Assembly: GCF_010729665.1 (NCBI RefSeq)
Contig: NZ_AP022610.1
Span: 1,364,001-1,428,000 of the forward strand
Origin: Mycolicibacterium madagascariense
GTDB taxonomy: Bacteria; Actinomycetota; Actinomycetes; Mycobacteriales; Mycobacteriaceae
Reading direction: 5' to 3'
Length of the DNA stretch: 64,000 nt
A program made the position numbers and the translations under genes. Shown in pieces: positions 22,077 through 31,032 of the stretch. The notes beneath the pieces were generated by a model, which saw only the letters and a list, made by a program, of their open reading frames with translations, was not told the origin of the DNA and searched no databases. How positions within the stretch are numbered: the stretch's first letter is position 1; each line of letters starts with the position of its first letter.

Positions 22077-22383
22077 CGACGAAACGTCTCATCGTGGATG
22101 AGAACGGACGCCGACATTCAACCCATTCTGCTTAGAATTCACACAGGTAATCAGTTGCACGGCAAACCCTTTGGACGCGACGGCGTCGAGGTGCCGGAGC
22201 GCGCAACCGTGGTGTGCGGCGCCGCTCTACGGCTGCTCGAGCGACGTGCGTCGCGAACGACGCAGGGCGACCTGCGATCCGGTCGCACGTGGACGGCCGA
22301 ACCAACGCACGCCGGCCAGGTGAGATGTCCGACGTGCCTCAGGTGAGATGGTGAATGAGCTTGGGCCCCAACGGGTCAAACGA
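22077..22383. other. Non-coding interval with promoter-side box for the helical protein gene
   Basis: No gene is supported in about 300 nt. A GTGCAACT box on the minus strand (22153-22160) lies 105 nt upstream of the start at 22055, a spacing like that of the other secreted-repeat genes. No clear -10 was found. Confidence 0.5.
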
Positions 22384-23622
22384 CTACGCGTTCGGCCGCC
22401 GGTTCAGCGTGCGGGCACCCATGATGAGGCCGAACACGACGATCGCGCCGACGACGCCCACGCCGACGCGGACCGGCATCGCCGCGGCGGCGGGCAACGA
22501 GGACGCGGCGACGTCCTGTGCCGGCGTCTTGTCGCCCACGGGGTTCTTGTCCCTGGCGATGAGTGAGGGATCGGGATCGACCAGTGTGCCAACCTTGGTG
22601 CCCGGTGGCGTCGCGAATCCGTAGTCGAGGAGGTGCGCGGCCTGCTCCCACGGCGCGATCGGCAGTCGGGTGCCGTGCAGCATGATGGCGACGAGCCGGC
22701 GGCCGTCGTGGTTGGCCGCCCCCACGAACGTCTGACCCGCGTCATCGGTGTAGCCGGTCTTGCCGCCGAGGGCGCCGGGGTAGTTGTAGAGCAGTTGGTT
22801 GTCGTTCTCCAGCTGATATCCCGGATGGTCGTCCCCGCCGCCGATGGCGGGGTGGCCGGGGAAGTCGTAGTCCTTGGTCGAGACGATGTTCGCGAATACG
22901 GCGTTCTGCCAGGCGTACCGGTAGAACAGGCCGAGGTCGTAGGCCGAGGTGCTCATGCCGGGCCCGTCGAGTCCCGACGGCGTGGCGGCCCTGGTGTCAC
23001 GGCCACCGAGCTTGCCGGCGAGGTCGTTGATCTTCTGGATCGCGACGTCCATCCCGCCGAGCTGCACGGCCAGCGCGTGGGCGGCGTCGTTGCCCGAATG
23101 CATGAGCAACCCGTGCAGCAGGTCGTTGACGGTGTACTTGCCGCCCTGGTCGACGCCGACCCGGGTGCCTTCCGCGGCCGCATCGTCGGAGGTGCCCATG
23201 ACCTGCTTGTTGATCGGCAGTTCCCGCAGCGACTGGGTCGCCAGCAGCACCTTGATGATGCTGGCGGGTCGGTGCCTACCGTGCGGATCCCGCGCCGCGA
23301 CGATGTCGCCACTGTCGAGATCGGCGACGATCCACGCATCCGCCGAGACGTCGTCGGGCACCGGCGCGGTGTTGGGCGCGGTGATGATGCCACAGCCCGA
23401 CAGCGCGTCACCGCCGAGCGGCTTCGCCGGAACCGGAAGCGGCGCGGGTGGGTCACCGGATTCGGGGACCTCGGAGGAGTCGACGGCGGGCGGTGTCGCC
23501 ACCCGGTAGGGGCAGTCGTCGGCGTGCGCGAGAGCGGGGCTGCCGAGCAGGCAGAACGCCACCAGGAACGGGGTCGCCGCCACTGCGGAGGCGCGACGGG
23601 TCACGGTTCGGAAGGTCGCCAT
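22384..23622 (-). CDS. dacB1: D-alanyl-D-alanine carboxypeptidase, PBP5-like (S11)
   Basis: 412 residues. A signal peptide ends near [10 protein letters not shown]; a Pro-rich linker follows. The three penicillin-binding motifs are intact: SIIK (Ser121-Lys124), SGN (176-178) and KTG (288-290). A C-terminal transmembrane helix ([18 protein letters not shown]) anchors it to the outer face of the plasma membrane, where it trims the terminal D-Ala of peptidoglycan stem peptides. Its place next to the class III aminotransferase cluster is as I recall for dacB1 (Rv3330) in M. tuberculosis. Confidence 0.92.
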   Translation of the reverse strand: MATFRTVTRRASAVAATPFLVAFCLLGSPALAHADDCPYRVATPPAVDSSEVPESGDPPAPLPVPAKPLGGDALSGCGIITAPNTAPVPDDVSADAWIVADLDSGDIVAARDPHGRHRPASIIKVLLATQSLRELPINKQVMGTSDDAAAEGTRVGVDQGGKYTVNDLLHGLLMHSGNDAAHALAVQLGGMDVAIQKINDLAGKLGGRDTRAATPSGLDGPGMSTSAYDLGLFYRYAWQNAVFANIVSTKDYDFPGHPAIGGGDDHPGYQLENDNQLLYNYPGALGGKTGYTDDAGQTFVGAANHDGRRLVAIMLHGTRLPIAPWEQAAHLLDYGFATPPGTKVGTLVDPDPSLIARDKNPVGDKTPAQDVAASSLPAAAAMPVRVGVGVVGAIVVFGLIMGARTLNRRPNA

Positions 23623-23712
23623 GGTGAGAGCAGATTAAGCGACGTCGAACCGTCGACCGGGTTGCCACGCTGTGACCAGAGTGACCACTGCTACCTACGA
23701 GGTTTGCCGCGG

Positions 23713-25161
23713 TCAGTGTGCCGGCGAGGTCGTCGACACCTCGTTCTTGATGGCCGTGAGTTCGGCGCCGGTGCGCAGCCTGCCGCGCTGCACGACGCCC
23801 ATCACCGACGACAGGTGCGCCGCATCCTCGAGTGGGTCGTCCCGCAACAGCACCAGGTCGGCGACCCTGCCGGGTGCGACGGAGCCCGCGGTGGTGGTCG
23901 TGCCCAGGTACTCCGCGGCGTTCGACGTCGTCATCTGCAGGATGCGCAGCGGGCTGAGGCCCGCACGCGCCAATTCGCCGAACTCGCGGTGCAGCGAAAA
24001 GCCCGGCACCTCCCACGCGGCGCCGACCGAGTCGCTGCCCGCCAGCATCTTGACCCCGGCGGTGTCCAAAATCTTCGTCAGCCGCAGCAGCACGTCGTAG
24101 ACGCTGCGGAACGTCTCGCGCTGCGCGGCGGTGAAACGGCCGAACTTCTTGGCCGCGCCGCGCCACGTCTGCACCGTCGCGGGCGCCATGTACTTCAGGT
24201 AGGGGTCGTGGCTGAATTCGCATGCGTCGCAGAGCTGTTGGGTGCGCAGGCGGATGAGCGTCGGGACGTGCCAGGTGCCGGCGGCGACGAAGGCGTCGGC
24301 CAGCTCGGCGGCCTTGCCCTCGTCGAAGGTGTCGACGGCGCGCTGCAGCAGTTCGATGTCCGCGGGCTTGGACCGGTTCAGCGGGTTGACGACCAGCTTG
24401 GTGAGCACGCGATCCATCAGCCGGTCGACGAAGGGCAACTCGACGGGCGGCAGCTTCGGCGTCGGTGCCGTGGCGATCTCGGCGGCGATGTTCGTCTGAT
24501 CGGTGGAACAGGCCGCCAGCATGGTCACCCCGGGCCCGAGGTGCTCGATGCCGTGAAACCCCGCCTCGACCGCCGCGACGACGTCGATTCCGGCGGGCAG
24601 GTGGCCGAGCATCGGGATGCCGAGCCGGTTTGCCTCGGCCTGCGCGGGGAAGTAGACCTCGGGTGTCACCGCGGCGATCTTGATGAAATCCGCACCGGCA
24701 GAATGCTGTTCGCGCACCATGTCGACGGCGCGGTCGGCCGTCGCCGCGTTGAACGGCGTCAGCAGTGCACCGGGCATCGCCAGCAGCGCCGGCGACGCGC
24801 TCGGCAGGTCCAGTGCGCCGTCGCGTCGCTGGGCCAGCAGGTCCGGTGAGCCGTGCATCTGGCGAAAGCCCGTGACGCCATTGGCGAGCATGAGTGCCAG
24901 CGCCCCGGTGGGATCCTGACGGCCCAGCGGATGGGCGTGCATGTCGGCGTACCCCGGCACGACGTACGCGCCCTGCATCGAGACGACCTCGGCGAGCGGC
25001 GCGCAGGCATCGTCGCGGGGGCCGACCGCCGTGATCGTGCCGTCGACGATCGCGACGTCGCAGTCGGATCTCAGGGAGCCGTCGTGCACGTCGACGACCG
25101 TCACCCCGCGCAGGGTGAGCGGGGCGGGGGCACGGTCGGTCGCGACGGGGGGCGGGGTCAT
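23713..25161 (-). CDS. Amidohydrolase-family (imidazolonepropionase-like) enzyme
   Basis: 482 residues from the ATG at 25161. It is a metal-dependent amidohydrolase: N-terminal beta-sandwich LRGVTVVDVHDGSLRSDCDVAI, metal site GYADMHAHPLG, FIKIAAVTPEVYF with the bridging Lys position, GHLPAGID, HGIEHLGPG, LAGSDSVG and the C-terminal PGRVADLVLLRDDPL. It belongs to the prolidase/ImidP-like branch, hydrolysing cyclic or peptidic amides; substrate unknown. It is the last gene of the lrp operon, 35 nt after the SMP-30-like gene. Confidence 0.85.
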   Translation of the reverse strand: MTPPPVATDRAPAPLTLRGVTVVDVHDGSLRSDCDVAIVDGTITAVGPRDDACAPLAEVVSMQGAYVVPGYADMHAHPLGRQDPTGALALMLANGVTGFRQMHGSPDLLAQRRDGALDLPSASPALLAMPGALLTPFNAATADRAVDMVREQHSAGADFIKIAAVTPEVYFPAQAEANRLGIPMLGHLPAGIDVVAAVEAGFHGIEHLGPGVTMLAACSTDQTNIAAEIATAPTPKLPPVELPFVDRLMDRVLTKLVVNPLNRSKPADIELLQRAVDTFDEGKAAELADAFVAAGTWHVPTLIRLRTQQLCDACEFSHDPYLKYMAPATVQTWRGAAKKFGRFTAAQRETFRSVYDVLLRLTKILDTAGVKMLAGSDSVGAAWEVPGFSLHREFGELARAGLSPLRILQMTTSNAAEYLGTTTTAGSVAPGRVADLVLLRDDPLEDAAHLSSVMGVVQRGRLRTGAELTAIKNEVSTTSPAH

Positions 25162-25196
25162 CCGTTCGACCGTAGCCGCCGAAACTGGATGCCCGG

Positions 25197-26189
25197 TCAG
25201 AGATCGAACCAGGCGACGCTCGACGCGCCGATGCCGCCCAGCCACAACCGGTTGCCGTCCTGCGCGACGCCGGTGCTGGAGCCGAAGCCGGGGTGCGTGG
25301 TGTGCACCTGCTGTAGGACGCGGCCGTCCTCCGGGTCCACCGCGATCACCCACACCTGCGGATCCACGTCCGGTAGCAGACCGTAAGGCAAGAGCCACAA
25401 CAGCTTTCGCAGGACCGGCGCCTTCGGGGCCAACCATTCCGCGACCGCGTTGCGACCCGACACCAGGGCGACCCAGATGCGGCCGTCGGCACCCGTCGAG
25501 ATGTTGTCCGGGTACCCGGGCAGTTCCCCGATCAGTGGCTCGACGGTGCCGGCCGGCGGGCCCTCGAGCCAGTACTTCGACACGCGGGCGGCCTGGGTCT
25601 CGGCGAAGACCAGCGCCGATTCGTCGGCCGTCAGGGTCACGCCGTTGGCGAAGTACAGCCCCGACAGCAGGGTCGTGACGGTGCCGTCGGCGTCGCGCCG
25701 GAAGAGCGCGCCGGTGGGACGCGCCTCGAGGATCGCGCCCTTGTACCGCTCGTAGTGGAAGCGCGACGTGGACTCGGTGAAGTAGATCGTCCCGTCCGAC
25801 GCCTCGGCGACGTTGGAGCAGAACCGAAGTGGCCGCTGGTCGACGGTTTCCACCAGGGTCTCGAAGGCGCCGGCGACGGTGTCCATGCGAAGCAGGCCGC
25901 GATGACTGTCGCACACCAGCAGGCGGCCGTCCCGTGCGACGGCCAGGCCGAGCGGTCGCCCACCGGTGTTGGCGACGACCGTCGGCGAGCCGTGGTCGAT
26001 GCGCACGATGCCGCCGTCGGCCAGTCCCGTCCAGACCGTACCCCCGGCGTCGACGACGACGTCCTCCGGAGCGGGACCCGGCACGTCGACGACGTGCACG
26101 ACCGGGTCGAGGTCCACCGCCGGCAGCGGCCGCGAGGGCGGCGGCTGCCAGCGGACGGGATCGATGGATGGCTTCGCGACGGGACTCAC
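25197..26189 (-). CDS. SMP-30/gluconolactonase or strictosidine-synthase-like beta-propeller protein
   Basis: 330 residues. A six-bladed propeller is suggested by repeated blade motifs: GPAPEDVVVDAGGTVWTGLADGGIVRID, GRPLGLAVARDGRLLVCDS, CSNVAEASDGTIYFTESTS, FANGVTLTADESALVFAET and PDNISTGADGRIWVALVSGRN. The family includes lactonases and calcium-dependent esterases. No signal peptide. It starts 22 nt after the aminotransferase gene, so it belongs to the same operon. The role beside an aminotransferase and an amidohydrolase is unclear; a lactone or lactam intermediate is possible. Confidence 0.8.
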   Translation of the reverse strand: MSPVAKPSIDPVRWQPPPSRPLPAVDLDPVVHVVDVPGPAPEDVVVDAGGTVWTGLADGGIVRIDHGSPTVVANTGGRPLGLAVARDGRLLVCDSHRGLLRMDTVAGAFETLVETVDQRPLRFCSNVAEASDGTIYFTESTSRFHYERYKGAILEARPTGALFRRDADGTVTTLLSGLYFANGVTLTADESALVFAETQAARVSKYWLEGPPAGTVEPLIGELPGYPDNISTGADGRIWVALVSGRNAVAEWLAPKAPVLRKLLWLLPYGLLPDVDPQVWVIAVDPEDGRVLQQVHTTHPGFGSSTGVAQDGNRLWLGGIGASSVAWFDL

Positions 26190-26211
26190 CTGCGCGAGGC
26201 TAACCGGTGGC

Positions 26212-27597
26212 CTACAGGCGGCGGCCGGCTTCGCTCAACACGCCGCGCAGGATGTCGTAGATGGCGTCGAACTCCTGCTGACCGCTGATGAGCGGGGGCG
26301 CCAACTGCACGACTGGGTCGCCGCGGTCGTCGGCGCGGCAGTACAGCCCCGCCTCGAACAATGCCGGCGTCAGGTAGCCGCGCAGCAGTCGCTCGCACTC
26401 GTCGTCGTTGAACGTCTCCTTGGTCGTCTTGTCCTTGACCAACTCGATGCCGTAGAAGAAGCCCTCGCCGCGGACGTCGCCGACGATCGGCAGGTCGTAC
26501 AGCTGCTCCAGCGTCGACCTGAAGGCCGGCGCCATCTCCTTGACGTGGTCGTTGATGCCCTCGCGCTCGAAGATGTCGAGGTTGGCCAACGCGACCGCGG
26601 CCGACACGGGGTGTCCACCGAAGGTGTATCCGTGGCCGAAGACGGTGTGCCCGTCGTCGAACGGCTCGAACAGGCGGTCACTGGCGATCATCGCGCCGAT
26701 CGGCGAGTACCCCGAGGTGAGGCCCTTGGCGCAGGTGATGATGTCCGGCACGTATCCGAAGTCGTTGCACGCGAACATCGATCCGATCCGGCCGTACGCG
26801 CAGATCACTTCGTCGGACACCAGCAGGACGTCGTACTCGTCGCAGATCTCGCGGACCCGTTCGAAGTATCCGGGCGGCGGCGGGAAGCAACCGCCCGCGT
26901 TCTGCACGGGCTCCAGGAAGACGGCGGCCACGGTGTCGGGACCCTCGAATTCGATGGCCTCGGCGATGCGGTCGGCGCAGTAGCGACCCCAGGCCTTGGG
27001 GTCGGTGCTGAATTGTTCCGGCGCCCGGTAGATGTTGGTGTTGGGGACCCGGAAGCCGCCGGGGGTCGGCGGGTCGAACGGCGCCTTGAAGTCCGGGATG
27101 CCGGTGATGGCGAGTGCTCCCTGCGGCGTGCCGTGGTAGGCGATGGACCGCGAGATGACCTTGTACTTGCCGGGCTTGCCGGTCAGCTTGAAGTACTGCT
27201 TGGCCAGCTTCCACGCACTCTCGACGGCCTCGCCGCCGCCGGTGGTGAAGAAGACCCGGTTCAGGTCGCCCGGTGCGTAATTGGCGATGCGCTCGGACAA
27301 TTCGATGGCCGGCGGCGTCGCGAAGGACCACAGCGGGAAGAAGGCCAGTGTCTCGGCCTGTTTGGCGGCGGCCTCGGCCAGCTCGGCGCGACCGTGGCCG
27401 ACCTGGACGACGAACAGCCCCGACAGACCGTCGATGTACTTGTTGCCGTGGCTATCCCAGATGTGGACGCCTTCGCCGCGGGTGATGATGGTCGGCGTGA
27501 TGTCCTCGCCGTGGCGGGCGAAGTGCCCCCAGAGGTGGCGTTTGGCCGTGGTGGCCATGTCGTCGGTGATGGTTGGATCGGAATCGATGAGTGTCAT
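26212..27597 (-). CDS. Class III aminotransferase (putrescine/omega-amino acid type)
   Basis: 461 residues, PLP fold type I. Landmarks are WDSHGNKYIDGLSGLFVVQVGHGR, FFTTGGGEAVESAWKLAKQY, the PLP-ring Asp in LLVSDEVICAYGRIG and the Schiff-base Lys in IITCAKGLTSGYSPIGA. Such enzymes transfer the amino group from putrescine, beta-alanine or GABA. An ATGA overlap couples it to the lrp gene, and an aminobutyraldehyde dehydrogenase gene diverges from the pair. Together these make diamine catabolism the best guess. It resembles Rv3329. Confidence 0.9.
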   Translation of the reverse strand: MTLIDSDPTITDDMATTAKRHLWGHFARHGEDITPTIITRGEGVHIWDSHGNKYIDGLSGLFVVQVGHGRAELAEAAAKQAETLAFFPLWSFATPPAIELSERIANYAPGDLNRVFFTTGGGEAVESAWKLAKQYFKLTGKPGKYKVISRSIAYHGTPQGALAITGIPDFKAPFDPPTPGGFRVPNTNIYRAPEQFSTDPKAWGRYCADRIAEAIEFEGPDTVAAVFLEPVQNAGGCFPPPPGYFERVREICDEYDVLLVSDEVICAYGRIGSMFACNDFGYVPDIITCAKGLTSGYSPIGAMIASDRLFEPFDDGHTVFGHGYTFGGHPVSAAVALANLDIFEREGINDHVKEMAPAFRSTLEQLYDLPIVGDVRGEGFFYGIELVKDKTTKETFNDDECERLLRGYLTPALFEAGLYCRADDRGDPVVQLAPPLISGQQEFDAIYDILRGVLSEAGRRL

Positions 27598-28115
27598 CTA
27601 GTGCCCCAATTGTATTGCTGTTTCACGAGTTTGAGATAAACCAAGGTTTCGGTGGATATCACCCCTGGGACGGCGCGGATCTTGGTGTTCAGTAGGTCGA
27701 GCAGGTCGCCGTCGTCCTCGCAGACCACCTCGACGATGGCGTCGAAGGAGCCCGCGGTCAGCACCACGTAGTCCACGGACTCGATGGCGGCCAACTTGTC
27801 GGCGACCTTGGTGGTGTCGCCGGTGCAGCGGATGCCGATCATCGCCTGACGGGCGAACCCGAGTTGCATCGGATCGGTGACCGCGACGATCTGCATGACG
27901 CCCGCGTCGACCATGCGCTGGACGCGCTGGCGCACGGCCGCCTCGGACAGCCCGATGGCCTTGCCGATGCCCGCATAGGACCGACGACCGTCCTGCTGCA
28001 GCTTCTCGATGATCGACTTGGACAGTTCGTCCAGCTGAAAGGCGGCACCGGGACGGGACTGGGTGATCCGCAACGAGACAGCACCGATGCCGGGCTGAGC
28101 ACCCTGATCGACCAT
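27594..28115 (-). CDS. Lrp/AsnC-family transcriptional regulator
   Basis: 173 residues from the ATG at 28115; further upstream the frame has no family similarity. The N-terminal HTH reads LDELSKSIIEKLQQDGRRSYAGIGKAIGLSEAAVRQRVQRM; a RAM effector domain follows (DYVVLTAGSFDAIVEV, the glycine-rich turn, PGVISTETLVYLKL). These proteins form octamers and respond to amino acids. It opens the operon with the aminotransferase and diverges from the dehydrogenase gene across about 120 nt, so it probably controls both directions. Confidence 0.92.
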   Translation of the reverse strand: MVDQGAQPGIGAVSLRITQSRPGAAFQLDELSKSIIEKLQQDGRRSYAGIGKAIGLSEAAVRQRVQRMVDAGVMQIVAVTDPMQLGFARQAMIGIRCTGDTTKVADKLAAIESVDYVVLTAGSFDAIVEVVCEDDGDLLDLLNTKIRAVPGVISTETLVYLKLVKQQYNWGTR

Positions 28116-28163
28116 GCCGACGATTGTGCACGGAATCAGTCGTTCCGGGCAACCAAAGCCATG

Positions 28164-28177
28164 AAATCGTTCGTTTT
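28164..28177. promoter_or_regulatory. Possible Lrp/AsnC site in the divergent intergenic region
   Basis: AAATCGTTCGTTTT is an imperfect dyad with A/T-rich ends in a GC-rich gap between lrp and the dehydrogenase gene. Lrp proteins favour such sites. Only position and shape support this call. Confidence 0.3.
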
Positions 28178-28238
28178 GGCCAGTTGCCACGGATGGAATG
28201 CGTAGGAGATCGACAGGTGGTCGGCTAGCGTGAAAGTC

Positions 28239-29729
28239 ATGACGATAGCGAGCAGCTGGATCGACGGGGCCGAGGTGAGCACCGGCGGCGGTATGCATCA
28301 GGTCCTCGATCCCGCAACGGGACGGGTAGTTGCCGATCTCGCCCTGGCGACGCCGGCCGACGTCGACGTCGCCGTGGGTTCGGCGCGGCGGGCGTTGCCC
28401 GAGTGGGCGGGCGCCACCCCGGCGGAGCGATCAGCGGTCCTGGCCACGCTGGCCCGACTGGCCGGCGAACACGCCGAGACGTTGGTCGCCGAGGAGGTCA
28501 GTCAGACCGGCAAGCCGGTACGGCTCGCCACCGAATTCGACGTGCCCGGCAGCGTGGACAACATCGACTTCTTCGCCGGAGCCGCTCGGCACCTCGAGGG
28601 CAAGGCCACCGCCGAATACTCCGGGGACCACACGTCGAGCATCCGTCGCGACGCGATCGGCGTCGTCGCGACCATCACACCGTGGAACTATCCGCTGCAG
28701 ATGGCGGTGTGGAAGGTGCTGCCCGCGCTGGCGGCCGGTTGCTCGGTGGTCATCAAACCGGCCGAGGTCACGCCATTGACCACGCTGACGCTGGCGCGGC
28801 TGGCCACCGAGGCAGGCCTGCCCGACGGGGTGCTCAACGTGGTCACCGGTGCGGGCGGTGACGTCGGCACCGCGCTGGCGGGGCATGCCGGCGTCGACCT
28901 GGTGACGTTCACGGGCTCGACGGCGGTCGGACGCAAGGTGATGTCGGCCGCCGCGCAGCACGGCCACCGCACGCAGCTCGAACTCGGTGGCAAGGCGCCG
29001 TTCCTGGTGTTCGACGACGCCGATCTCGACGCCGCGATCAACGGCGCCGTCGCCGCGTCGCTCATCAACACCGGCCAGGACTGCACGGCGGCGACGCGGG
29101 CCATCGTCGCGCGCGACCTCTACGACGACTTCGTGGCCGGGGTCGCCGAGCTCATGGGCACGATCGTCGTCGGTGACCCGCACGACCCCGACACCGATCT
29201 CGGACCGCTGATCACCCACGCGCACCGGACCAAGGTCGCGGGCATCGTCGAGCGTGCGCCCGGGGAGGGCGGCCGCGTCGTCACCGGTGGCGCCGCGCCG
29301 GACGGGCCCGGCGCGTTCTACCGGCCCACGCTGATCGCCGACGTCGACGAACGGTCCGAGGCCTACCGCAGCGAGATCTTTGGCCCGGTCCTGGTCGCGC
29401 GACCCTTCACCGACGACGACGACGGCATCCGGCAGGCCAACGACACCGAGTACGGGTTGGCGGCCTCGGCCTGGACCCGCGACGTCTACCGCGCGCAGCG
29501 GGCGTCCCGGGAGATCCATGCGGGGTGCGTGTGGATCAACGACCACATCCCTATCATCAGCGAGATGCCGCACGGCGGCGTCGGCGCCTCGGGCTTCGGC
29601 AAGGACATGAGCGACTACTCGTTCGAGGAGTACCTCACCATCAAGCACGTCATGAGTGACATCACCGCCAAGCCCGAAAAGGATTGGCACCGGATCATAT
29701 TCACGAAGCGCAGCGGAGCTGAATCATGA
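28239..29729 (+). CDS. Gamma-aminobutyraldehyde dehydrogenase-like aldehyde dehydrogenase
   Basis: 496 residues from the ATG at 28239 (a GTG at 28230 is the alternative). NAD-dependent ALDH fold: TPWNYPLQMAVWK, the cofactor loop FTGSTAVGRKV, the general-base Glu in ELGGKAPFLVF and the nucleophile in NTGQDCTAATR. The C-terminal PHGGVGASGFGKDMSDYSFEEYL is typical of the prr/patD branch that oxidises 4-aminobutyraldehyde to GABA. It diverges from the lrp-aminotransferase operon, so aminotransferase and dehydrogenase would act in sequence on putrescine or a related diamine. Confidence 0.88.
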   Translation: MTIASSWIDGAEVSTGGGMHQVLDPATGRVVADLALATPADVDVAVGSARRALPEWAGATPAERSAVLATLARLAGEHAETLVAEEVSQTGKPVRLATEFDVPGSVDNIDFFAGAARHLEGKATAEYSGDHTSSIRRDAIGVVATITPWNYPLQMAVWKVLPALAAGCSVVIKPAEVTPLTTLTLARLATEAGLPDGVLNVVTGAGGDVGTALAGHAGVDLVTFTGSTAVGRKVMSAAAQHGHRTQLELGGKAPFLVFDDADLDAAINGAVAASLINTGQDCTAATRAIVARDLYDDFVAGVAELMGTIVVGDPHDPDTDLGPLITHAHRTKVAGIVERAPGEGGRVVTGGAAPDGPGAFYRPTLIADVDERSEAYRSEIFGPVLVARPFTDDDDGIRQANDTEYGLAASAWTRDVYRAQRASREIHAGCVWINDHIPIISEMPHGGVGASGFGKDMSDYSFEEYLTIKHVMSDITAKPEKDWHRIIFTKRSGAES

Positions 29730-29745
29730 GCTCCGTCAGTAAGCG

Positions 29746-30939
29746 GTGAGCACCCTCAGCGTGCAGGACGCCACCGACGCGGACTGGCCGGGCATCGCGC
29801 TGCTGACGGCGGTCAGCTTCGGCGCGTTCTGGCAGCCGGAGACGATCGCGGCGTGGCGCACGCTGATGCCCGAGCACGGCTCGGTGATCGTCCGTGACGG
29901 CGGCGACGTCGTGGGGATGACGCACTACCTGGACCTCGAGATGACGGTGCCGGGCGGTGCGACCCTGCCCACCGCGGGCATCACGTGGGTCGGGGTCGCG
30001 CCGACGCACCGCCGCCGCGGACTGCTGCGGGCGATGTACACCGAACTGCACCAACGGATTTCGGACGCGGGCTATCCGATCGCGGCGCTGACGGCGTCGG
30101 AGGGCGGCATCTATGGGCGCTTCGGGTATGGCCCCGCGACGGTCGAGACCCAGCTGAGCATCGACCGCCGCTTCGCCAGGTGGCACCGCGACGCCCCGGG
30201 TCCCGGGGGAGTGCGGATGGTTCGGGCGCACGACCATCGCGACGCGTTCGCCGAGATCTACGAGCGGTATCGGCGGCGCACGCCGGGTAGCTCGCCGCGG
30301 CCGTCACCGCTCTGGGAGGACCTGCTGGCCGACTGGGACTCGTCGCGCGGCGGCGGGACCCAGTGGTTCGCGCTGTTGCATCCCGACGGTTACGTGCTGT
30401 ACCGAATGCACCGGGATCCGGCGAAAAGGGCTGCCGTCGAGGAGTTCACGGCCGTCACCCCCGAGGCGCACGTCGCGCTGTGGCGGGCGCTGCTCGGCAT
30501 GGACCTCGTCGAGACGATCACCGCGCCGAGCCATCCGGGCGAGCCGCTGCCCTACCTGCTCGACGACTCCCGCGTGGTGCGTACCACGGCGTCGCAGGAC
30601 GATCTGTGGCTGCGGATCATGGACGTCGTCGCCGCGCTCGAGGCCCGCACCTACCGTGGCGACCTGCGGACCGTCCTGGAGATCACCGATGAGTTCCGCT
30701 GTGACGGCGGTCGATTCGCACTCGACGTGACCGGCGGTCGGGCCACGTGCGCCCGAACCGAGGCCGACGCGGAGTTCACCATGGATCTCGACGTCCTCGG
30801 CAGCCTGTACCTCGGTGCCCACCGTGCGGCCGACCTGGCCGCGGCCCACCGCATCCGCGGCGGCAGCCCCGCCCAATTGCGCTCGCTGGACATCGCATTC
30901 GGCAGCGACGTGCCGGCCCGCCTCGGGTACGGCTTCTGA
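29746..30939 (+). CDS. eis: Eis-family GNAT N-acetyltransferase
   Basis: 397 residues, near the 400 usual for Eis. It has two tandem GNAT-like regions and a sterol-carrier-like C-terminal domain. The acetyl-CoA motif is VGVAPTHRRRGLLRAMYTEL with the preceding TAGITWVGV strand; ALTASEGGIYGRFGYG and the free C-terminal carboxylate after GYGF are family hallmarks. Eis proteins are hexameric enzymes that acetylate amines, including aminoglycosides at several positions. The start is a GTG 17 nt after the dehydrogenase gene. Functional identity with M. tuberculosis Eis is not guaranteed, since several paralogues exist in fast growers. Confidence 0.82.
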   Translation: MSTLSVQDATDADWPGIALLTAVSFGAFWQPETIAAWRTLMPEHGSVIVRDGGDVVGMTHYLDLEMTVPGGATLPTAGITWVGVAPTHRRRGLLRAMYTELHQRISDAGYPIAALTASEGGIYGRFGYGPATVETQLSIDRRFARWHRDAPGPGGVRMVRAHDHRDAFAEIYERYRRRTPGSSPRPSPLWEDLLADWDSSRGGGTQWFALLHPDGYVLYRMHRDPAKRAAVEEFTAVTPEAHVALWRALLGMDLVETITAPSHPGEPLPYLLDDSRVVRTTASQDDLWLRIMDVVAALEARTYRGDLRTVLEITDEFRCDGGRFALDVTGGRATCARTEADAEFTMDLDVLGSLYLGAHRAADLAAAHRIRGGSPAQLRSLDIAFGSDVPARLGYGF

Positions 30940-31032
30940 AGCCACGCGCGCCGAGATGGGCCTCCTGTCGTCACCACCGCAGGCGGCACGATGGAGAATG
31001 CCATGTCGGCGCATAAAAGAGGAGCGATGTCC

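Noticed and set aside
19569..22346. 925-residue plus-strand open frame opposite the helical protein gene
   Set aside because: Its Gly/Leu/Arg repeats mirror the Ala/Lys/Glu codons on the other strand; no start signal and no family similarity.
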